47,071 nt of DNA from Domibacillus aminovorans (lineage in GTDB: Bacteria; Bacillota; Bacilli; Bacillales; Domibacillaceae): contig NZ_LQWY01000017.1 in NCBI RefSeq assembly GCF_001643235.1, forward strand, positions 1-47,071, written 5' to 3'. A model generated the notes under the pieces. That model was given only the letters and a program-made list of their open reading frames with translations, had not been told where the DNA came from and did not search any database. Both the position numbers and the translations under genes were made by a program. Each line of letters begins with the position of its first letter. The stretch's first letter is position 1. This document shows, piece after piece, positions 41,375-47,071 of the stretch.

Positions 41375-41740
41375 ATGGAACAAAAATTTGAACCAGGACA
41401 GATTGTCACTGGGAAAATCACCGGTATCCAGCCATATGGTGCGTTTGTCGCACTTGAACATGGCCGTCAAGGACTTGTTCACATATCGGAAATTACCCAC
41501 GGGTTTGTGCGGGACATTAACGATTATTTAACAATCGGTGAAGACGTAGCGGTCAAAGTGCTGTCGGTTAACGAAGACGAAAGTAAAATCAGTTTATCGA
41601 TTCGCGCAACAGAAGAAGGCGGTCGGCGTCAGCGTCGGGGCATCTGTATTGATGATGATGGGGACGGCTTTCATCCGTTGAAAGACAAGCTGCAGGAGTG
41701 GATTGAACAGTCTGTCAGAGAAGAACGGAAAAAAGGCTGA
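41375..41740 (+). CDS. yugI: S1-domain RNA-binding protein (general stress protein 13, YugI)
   Basis: This 121-residue protein has an N-terminal S1 fold: GQIVTGKITGIQPYGAFVAL, GLVHISEITHG and DVAVKVLSVNEDESKISLSI. The tail is basic/acidic and likely disordered. B. subtilis YugI (GSP13) associates with ribosomes; the same is inferred here. ATG 41375 lies behind GGAGAG; the preceding TTG is less likely. Confidence 0.9.
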   Translation: MEQKFEPGQIVTGKITGIQPYGAFVALEHGRQGLVHISEITHGFVRDINDYLTIGEDVAVKVLSVNEDESKISLSIRATEEGGRRQRRGICIDDDGDGFHPLKDKLQEWIEQSVREERKKG

Positions 41741-41840
41741 TTGTAAGGCTTGCGAATGGACTGTTTGCCGGCGTACAATGAAGGCGGAAGCACACATGAT
41801 CAAGTAATGATAAAAATGATGATAAAAGAGGTGAATGTAA

Positions 41841-43085
41841 ATGGCTGAAAATCTAAACTTATTCACATCGACCCAGAATGTCATTAAAGAAGCATTAACA
41901 AAATTAGGTTATACAGAAGAAATGTACGAGCTTCTTAAAGAACCACTCCGTATGTTAACGGTACGTATTCCGGTTAAGATGGATGATGGATCAGTCAAAA
42001 TTTTTACAGGCTACCGTGCACAGCATAACGATGCACCTGGACCGACAAAAGGCGGCGTCCGTTTCCATCCTGAAGTGAATGAAGAAGAAGTGAAAGCGTT
42101 ATCTATGTGGATGACGTTAAAAGCGGGTATCGTTAATCTACCTTATGGCGGCGGAAAAGGCGGTGTTGTGTGTGATCCACGGCAGCTGTCTATGCGTGAA
42201 GTCGAAAATATCAGCCGTGGCTACGTGCGGGCGATTAGCCAAATTGTTGGCCCGACAAAAGATATTCCAGCGCCGGATGTATATACAAATTCGCAGATTA
42301 TGGCATGGATGATGGATGAATACAGCCGCATCCGTGAATTTGACTCGCCAGGCTTTATAACAGGTAAGCCAATCGCACTTGGCGGATCGCATGGACGTGA
42401 AAAAGCGACTGCACAAGGCGTGACCATCTGCATTCATGAAGCGGCGAAAAAACGGGGCATCGATATTCAAGGTGCTCGTGTCGTCGTGCAAGGCTTCGGC
42501 AACGCCGGCAGTTACTTAGCAAAATTTATGCATGATGCAGGCGCGAAAGTAGTCGGAATTTCCGATGCATACGGGGGCCTTCACGATCCAGATGGACTAG
42601 ATATCGATTACTTACTGGACCGCCGCGACAGTTTCGGTACAATTACGACATTGTTTGACAATACGATTACGAACCAGCAGCTGCTTGAGCTTGATTGTGA
42701 CATACTTGTACCAGCAGCGATTTCCAATCAAATTACCGAGGAAAATGCGTATAACATTCAAGCATCGATCATCGTCGAAGCAGCAAACGGTCCGACATCA
42801 CTTGAAGCCACGAGAATTCTAACGGAACGCGGAGTTTTGCTCGTGCCGGACGTACTCGCAAGCGCTGGCGGCGTGACCGTTTCTTATTTTGAGTGGGTGC
42901 AAAACAACCAAGGTTACTACTGGACGGAAGAAGAAGTGAACGAAAAACTGCATGAAAACTTAATTCAAGCATTCAATAACATTTACGAAGTATCACAGAC
43001 GCGCGGTGTCGACATGCGTCTTGCCGCTTATATGGTCGGTGTTCGCCGTGCAGCGGAAGCTTCGAAATTTAGAGGATGGGTGTAA
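41841..43085 (+). CDS. NAD-specific glutamate dehydrogenase (RocG/GudB type)
   Basis: This 414-residue enzyme deaminates glutamate to 2-oxoglutarate. PTKGGVRFHPEV (68-79) and PYGGGKGG with Lys106 are the substrate and catalytic blocks; GFGNAGSYLAKFMHDAGAKV binds NAD. It resembles RocG and GudB equally well. ATG 41841 follows AGAGGTGAATGTAA. In B. subtilis no glutamate dehydrogenase lies between yugI and yugJ, so this is a local rearrangement. Confidence 0.94.
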   Translation: MAENLNLFTSTQNVIKEALTKLGYTEEMYELLKEPLRMLTVRIPVKMDDGSVKIFTGYRAQHNDAPGPTKGGVRFHPEVNEEEVKALSMWMTLKAGIVNLPYGGGKGGVVCDPRQLSMREVENISRGYVRAISQIVGPTKDIPAPDVYTNSQIMAWMMDEYSRIREFDSPGFITGKPIALGGSHGREKATAQGVTICIHEAAKKRGIDIQGARVVVQGFGNAGSYLAKFMHDAGAKVVGISDAYGGLHDPDGLDIDYLLDRRDSFGTITTLFDNTITNQQLLELDCDILVPAAISNQITEENAYNIQASIIVEAANGPTSLEATRILTERGVLLVPDVLASAGGVTVSYFEWVQNNQGYYWTEEEVNEKLHENLIQAFNNIYEVSQTRGVDMRLAAYMVGVRRAAEASKFRGWV

Positions 43086-43112
43086 ACCGGCTGAATTCCA
43101 GCCGGTTTTTTT
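43084..43112 (+). terminator. Terminator after glutamate dehydrogenase
   Basis: AACCGGCTG and CAGCCGGTT enclose a 5-nt loop, followed by T residues. Confidence 0.88.
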
Positions 43113-43184
43113 GAATCAAGTTCAATAATTTGAAAAAGATATGATTATTAAGCACAATAAAAAAAGAGAAGGAGTGAAAATAAA

Positions 43185-44342
43185 ATGAATGAATTTGTAT
43201 ACTGGAATCCAGTAAAGTGGATTTTTGGCAAAGATACAGTAAATCAATTGAGAAGCAACGTTGCTTTTTACGGTGAAAATATACTACTCGTATATGGCGG
43301 TGGGAGTATGAAAAAAAGCGGTTTGTACGACATTGTTTTAAAAGAATTGCAAGGCTTTAACATAACGGAACTGTCGGGAGTAGAACCGAATCCACGCCTG
43401 ACAACGGTCAAACGCGGAGCAGAACTATGCCGAGAAAATAATGTCGAATTTATTTTGGCAGTGGGCGGTGGCAGCGTTATTGACTGTGCAAAAGCGGTGG
43501 CAGCGGCAGCGAAATTCGATGGAGAGCCGTGGGATTTGGTGACAAGAAAAGCACCTGTTGAAGATGCTATCCCATTTGGTACGATTTTAACATTGGCGGC
43601 AACCGCATCTGAAATGAATTCAGGGTCGGTTATTACGAACTGGGAGACGAATGAAAAGCTCGGATGGGGGAGTCCTCATGTATTCCCGAAATTTTCAATA
43701 TGTGATCCGTTCTGGACGACGACAGTTCCGCGTGATCAGACTACATATGGCATTGTCGACATGATGACGCATATGCTTGAGCAATACTTCCATAATGCGG
43801 ATCAAACGGATGTGCAGGACCGAATGATCGAAGGAACGCTTAAAACAATTGTCGAAATAGGTCCGAAATTGATGAGTGATCTACAAAATGAAAAATTGCG
43901 CGAAACAATCATGTTTGCAGGTACAATCGGTTTAAACGGTATGCTGCAAATGGGATACAAGGGCGACTGGGCGACACACAATATTGAACATGCCGTGTCC
44001 GCTATATACGATATTCCACATGGGGGTGGCCTGGCGATTTTATTCCCGAATTGGATGGAGCATACGATTGACGTGAAGCCAGAGCGTTTTAAACAGCTGT
44101 CTGTCCGTGTATTTGAGATTGATCCGGAAGGAAAAACGGACAAAGAAGCAGGAATGGAAGGCATTAAAGCGCTACGTGATTTTTGGACATCAATTGAAGC
44201 ACCTGTCCGCCTGTCAGATTATGATATTGATGACAGCCGCATAGATGAAATGGCGGAAAAAACACTTTTTAACGGCCCGTTCGGTCATTTTACGAATTTA
44301 GATCGTGATGATGTGAAAGCTATTTTACGTGCATCTCTTTAA
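43185..44342 (+). CDS. yugJ: Iron-dependent alcohol dehydrogenase, YugJ type
   Basis: This 385-residue group III dehydrogenase is of the YqhD/butanol dehydrogenase branch. GGGSVID (94-100) binds the nucleotide. Metal ligands are Asp192, His196, His265 and His279, with the family spacing. It probably reduces aldehydes with NAD(P)H. B. subtilis carries two tandem copies (yugJ, yugK) before pgi; here there is one. Confidence 0.9.
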   Translation: MNEFVYWNPVKWIFGKDTVNQLRSNVAFYGENILLVYGGGSMKKSGLYDIVLKELQGFNITELSGVEPNPRLTTVKRGAELCRENNVEFILAVGGGSVIDCAKAVAAAAKFDGEPWDLVTRKAPVEDAIPFGTILTLAATASEMNSGSVITNWETNEKLGWGSPHVFPKFSICDPFWTTTVPRDQTTYGIVDMMTHMLEQYFHNADQTDVQDRMIEGTLKTIVEIGPKLMSDLQNEKLRETIMFAGTIGLNGMLQMGYKGDWATHNIEHAVSAIYDIPHGGGLAILFPNWMEHTIDVKPERFKQLSVRVFEIDPEGKTDKEAGMEGIKALRDFWTSIEAPVRLSDYDIDDSRIDEMAEKTLFNGPFGHFTNLDRDDVKAILRASL

Positions 44343-44345
44343 CTG

Positions 44346-44379
44346 GGCAAAAATAAGCCCGATTTTTGCCGTTTTTTTT
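44346..44379 (+). terminator. Terminator after yugJ
   Basis: GGCAAAAAT and ATTTTTGCC form a 9-bp stem followed by eight T residues. Confidence 0.82.
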
Positions 44380-44447
44380 TCTTGCGAAACTGTGTACAGT
44401 CGTATACAGTAAAGTGGAAAATACAGTTAGACGGAGGTTTTTTGAGG

Positions 44448-45803
44448 ATGACGCACATTCAATTTGATTATTCAAATGCTCTTTCGTTTTTCGGCGAACA
44501 TGAAGTCGCATATTTACGCGATGCCGTAAAAGTAGCGCACCATTCCCTTCATGAAAAAACAGGACAGGGACAGGATTACCTAGGCTGGATTGATTTGCCT
44601 GAAGATTATGACAAAGAAGAATTTGTCCGTATTCAAAAAGCGGCGGAAAAAATTCGCAAAGATTCTGACGTGCTTGTTGTCATTGGAATCGGCGGTTCCT
44701 ACCTTGGCACCCGTGCGGCAATTGATATGCTAAACCATAGCTTCTATAACGTCGTATCATCTGAAAAACGTAACGGTCCACAAGTGGTTTTTGCCGGCAA
44801 TAATATCAGCTCTACATATATGAGTGACTTGATTGACTTACTTGACGGGAAAAATTGGTCTATTAATGTGATTTCAAAATCGGGTACAACGACAGAACCA
44901 GCGTTAGCTTTCCGTATGTACCGTGATTTGCTTGAAAAACAATACGGAAAAGAAGAAGCGAAAAACCGTATTTATGCAACGACAGACCGGGCAAGAGGCG
45001 CATTGAAAACGGTTGCAGATGAAGAAGGTTACGAAACATATGTTATTCCAGATGACGTTGGCGGCCGCTATTCCGTCTTAACTGCTGTTGGTTTACTTCC
45101 AATTGCAGCAACAGGAGTGGACATTGAAGCAATGATGCAAGGTGCTCGTGATGCACGTGCAGCATACAGCTCGTCTGAACTTGAAGAAAACGGAGCATAT
45201 CAATATGCAGCAGTTCGAAATATCCTTTATAACAAAGGGAAAACAATTGAAATGCTCATTAACTATGAACCAGGTCTTCAATATTTCTCTGAATGGTGGA
45301 AGCAGTTATTCGGCGAAAGTGAAGGGAAAGATGGTAAAGGTATTTTCCCATCATCCGCTAACTTCTCAACAGACCTTCATTCACTTGGTCAATACGTGCA
45401 GGAAGGACGCCGCGACTTATTTGAAACAGTCATCCGCGTTGAAAATTCACGTAAGTCATTGGTTGTTGAAAAAGCAGAAAATGATCTGGATGGCTTAAAC
45501 TACTTAGCTGGTCAAAAGGTTGATTTTGTGAACAACAAAGCATTTGAAGGAGCGCTTTTTGCTCACACAGATGGAGGCGTGCCGAACTTGACTGTGTCTA
45601 TTCCAGCGATGGATGCATACACATTCGGTTACCTAGTCTATTTCTTTGAAAAAGCATGCGCCCTCAGCGGTTATCTACTTGGTGTCAATCCATTCGATCA
45701 GCCGGGTGTAGAAGAATATAAAGTGAATATGTTTGCTCTTCTTGGCAAACCAGGCTATGAAGAAAGAAAAGTAGAATTAGAAAAGAGACTCCGTGGGGAA
45801 TAA
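44448..45803 (+). CDS. pgi: Glucose-6-phosphate isomerase
   Basis: This 451-residue glycolytic enzyme has two SIS domains. [28 protein letters not shown] (141-152) and the signature [17 protein letters not shown] (202-218) are intact. ATG 44448 is chosen over TTG 44442 because the GGAGG site is 10 bases away. Its own terminator overlaps the stop codon. Confidence 0.97.
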   Translation: MTHIQFDYSNALSFFGEHEVAYLRDAVKVAHHSLHEKTGQGQDYLGWIDLPEDYDKEEFVRIQKAAEKIRKDSDVLVVIGIGGSYLGTRAAIDMLNHSFYNVVSSEKRNGPQVVFAGNNISSTYMSDLIDLLDGKNWSINVISKSGTTTEPALAFRMYRDLLEKQYGKEEAKNRIYATTDRARGALKTVADEEGYETYVIPDDVGGRYSVLTAVGLLPIAATGVDIEAMMQGARDARAAYSSSELEENGAYQYAAVRNILYNKGKTIEMLINYEPGLQYFSEWWKQLFGESEGKDGKGIFPSSANFSTDLHSLGQYVQEGRRDLFETVIRVENSRKSLVVEKAENDLDGLNYLAGQKVDFVNNKAFEGALFAHTDGGVPNLTVSIPAMDAYTFGYLVYFFEKACALSGYLLGVNPFDQPGVEEYKVNMFALLGKPGYEERKVELEKRLRGE

Positions 45804-45821
45804 TCCCCCCGGAGTTTTTTT
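45787..45821 (+). terminator. Terminator of pgi
   Basis: ACTCCGTGGGG and CCCCCGGAGT form a stem followed by T residues; it includes the pgi stop. Confidence 0.85.
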
Positions 45822-45831
45822 ATAAAAAGAG

Positions 45832-45859
45832 TTGCAAGTCTTGGTGAAAGCATTATAAT
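45832..45859 (+). promoter_or_regulatory. Promoter of tRNA-Ala
   Basis: TTGCAA (45832-45837), a 16-bp spacer and TATAAT (45854-45859), with a second TATAAT overlapping at 45859-45864. Confidence 0.6.
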
Positions 45860-45879
45860 ATAATCTAGACATAAAAACG

Positions 45880-45952
<73 letters not shown>

Positions 45953-45978
45953 TATAAACAGCCTGTTTGTGCAGTGGA

Positions 45979-46019
45979 TGAAAAACCTCCTTTCCGGATA
46001 ACGGGAAAGGAGGTTTTTC
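45979..46019. terminator. Bidirectional terminator (tRNA-Ala / mgtC)
   Basis: AAAAACCTCCTTTCC and GGAAAGGAGGTTTTT form a 15-bp stem with T-tracts on both strands. It overlaps the stop of the minus-strand gene. Confidence 0.9.
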
Positions 46020-46716
46020 ATGGCCCTTCAATGTCGACATGCTGTATGTTTGGGATTTCAGAAATGGTACAGTATATTTCAGTCGTCCGCCTTTTAAAAT
46101 GAACACGGGCTGTGAGTTCGATCAAATGAGCATGATTTGTTTCATCGTATCGAATATGGATACGTTTCACGTCAATATCTTCACGTTCAATGGCTTTTAG
46201 AATATCTTGTACGTTATGGTGGCTCGCTGTCATTATCTTGATATATAATAACTTTTCTTTCAAACGTCCAGGTCCGAAGAAACGAATGATGCCGGGTAAA
46301 ATTTGAACAGCCAATAGTAGCATAATCACACCGGCAATGGCAGCGGAATAAAAACCCGCACCGACGACAATACCTATACCTGCTGCGCCCCAGATCATTG
46401 CAGCTGTCGTCAAACCAGAAATGCTGTCATTCGCTCGGTGTAAAATAACGCCTGCGCCAAGAAAGCCGATACCTGATACAATTTGGGCGGCTAGCCGGAG
46501 CGGATCCATCGTAATATTGACATCACTGCTGCCAGGATAGCGGTAGACGGATTCAACAGAGACAATCGTGAGCAGACAGCTGATAATTGAGATGACAAGG
46601 CTTGTTTTTAATCCGACTGGTTTTTGCTTTAATTCACGTTCCAGCCCGATAATGGCTCCAAGCGCGGAAGAGAGTCCAAGCTTTACAAGCAGATGAGCAT
46701 CTATAATCCATTCCAT
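46018..46716 (-). CDS. MgtC/SapB-family membrane protein
   Basis: This 232-residue protein has an N-terminal domain of about five helices with the family blocks LGAIIGLERELKQKPVGLKT, GIGFLGAGVILH and GLTTAAMIWGAAGIG, then an ACT-like cytoplasmic domain (about 155-232). MgtC proteins influence Mg2+/ATP homeostasis, possibly by inhibiting the F1Fo ATPase; the role in Bacillus is uncertain. The upstream region shows no Mg2+-sensing leader. Confidence 0.88.
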   Translation of the reverse strand: MEWIIDAHLLVKLGLSSALGAIIGLERELKQKPVGLKTSLVISIISCLLTIVSVESVYRYPGSSDVNITMDPLRLAAQIVSGIGFLGAGVILHRANDSISGLTTAAMIWGAAGIGIVVGAGFYSAAIAGVIMLLLAVQILPGIIRFFGPGRLKEKLLYIKIMTASHHNVQDILKAIEREDIDVKRIHIRYDETNHAHLIELTARVHFKRRTTEIYCTISEIPNIQHVDIEGP

Positions 46717-46838
46717 GAACAGGTACCTTCTTTCTATAAGAATTTATTCTATTTAAACATAAAAGGTGGTTATTGGGTGGAAAGCGGGTGGTCTTCATGT
46801 CTTTTTTTGAAAAAATAAAAACTTTTTCGGAAAAAGAC

Positions 46839-46868
46839 TTGCGTAATGTTAAAAGAACATGTTATATT
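46839..46868 (+). promoter_or_regulatory. rrn promoter P1
   Basis: TTGCGT (46839-46844) and TATATT (46863-46868), with an A/T-rich stretch upstream that resembles an UP element. Confidence 0.6.
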
Positions 46869-46904
46869 ATTTCTTGTCCGCTAGAGACGCGGCGATAAAA
46901 ACTT

Positions 46905-46933
46905 TTGACAGCAGGTAAACGTCGTGTTAAATT
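46905..46933 (+). promoter_or_regulatory. rrn promoter P2
   Basis: A consensus TTGACA (46905-46910) and TAAATT (46928-46933) with a 17-bp spacer, 66 bp after P1. Tandem promoters of this kind precede Bacillus rRNA operons. Confidence 0.7.
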
Positions 46934-47071
46934 AGTGAAACGGCGCTACTAAGATTGAACATTGAAAACTGAACAAAATCAATAAAAACGTCAACGTTTT
47001 AGTTTTAAATCTTATCTGGCAGATGCTTGTCATCTGCAGATAAACAAATGAGCAAGTCAAACACTTTTTGG
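46934..47071 (+). other. 16S rRNA leader and probable 16S 5' end
   Basis: The leader has a boxA-like antitermination sequence (TGAACATTGAAAACTGAAC, 46956-46974). It also has a palindrome AAAACGT-CA-ACGTTTT (46985-47000) and a long stem TTATCTG.CAGATG/CATCTG.CAGATAA (47012-47043). It ends ACACTTTTTGG, which in Bacillus is followed directly by AGAGTTTGATCCTGG. The mature 16S rRNA therefore begins in the last bases or just past the window. Confidence 0.85.

Overview
This window is a chromosomal segment of a low-to-mid GC Firmicute, almost certainly Bacillaceae. The evidence is the Bacillus subtilis-like gene order (yutJ-yuzB ... yutM ... yumC/yumB-yuiB-pepA-yuiF ... yuxO-mrp ... pbpD-kapB ... 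patB-yugE-alaR-alaT-yugI-yugJ-pgi), strong AGGAGG-type ribosome binding sites, many intrinsic terminators with T-tracts, a preQ1-I riboswitch and a Bacillus-type rrn leader at the right end. I cannot name the species from sequence alone.

Layout. 1-3200 is an AT-rich accessory strip. It holds the end of one unidentified gene, several hairpins whose T-tracts face the minus strand, small phage-type genes (some frameshifted), a membrane diguanylate cyclase, and a class I cyclic-di-GMP riboswitch in front of an unrecognised 107-aa gene. 3276-6016 is core: a type II NADH dehydrogenase-like flavoprotein (yutJ), yuzB, a DUF2225 protein and an A-type Fe-S carrier (yutM). 6017-10950 is a decayed prophage or mobile-element scar. 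It contains an integrase N-terminus, a HEPN-like gene between direct repeats, a gene needing a -1 frameshift at A_AAA_AAG, a YjcZ-family peptide, an EamA transporter, a frameshifted serine recombinase, a holin and a tape-measure stub.

11062-26162 is core: yhfK-like and yumC, yumB, a Nudix hydrolase, yuiB, a cobalamin/siderophore-binding-like protein, pepA, yuiF, yuxO, the complete seven-gene mrpABCDEFG Na+/H+ antiporter operon (minus strand) and yufK. 26279-32799 carries methionine salvage in two divergent units (mtnK-mtnA and mtnE-mtnW-mtnX-mtnB-mtnD), unexpectedly without room for an S-box between them. 32903-37552 has pbpD, kapB, a small membrane protein and a preQ1-riboswitch-controlled queC-queD-queE operon. 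37606-37889 is a structured noncoding strip. 37890-45803 carries patB, yugE, alaR-alaT, yugI, a glutamate dehydrogenase, yugJ and pgi. The right end has tRNA-Ala(GGC), an MgtC-family gene and tandem rrn promoters with the 16S leader; the mature 16S rRNA probably starts at or just beyond the last bases.

Most of the window is ordinary, well-conserved metabolism. The places worth a second look are the c-di-GMP signalling patch (1058-2845), the repeat-flanked HEPN-like cargo gene (6479-7388), the possible programmed frameshift (7450-7811) and the unexplained noncoding strip after queE.
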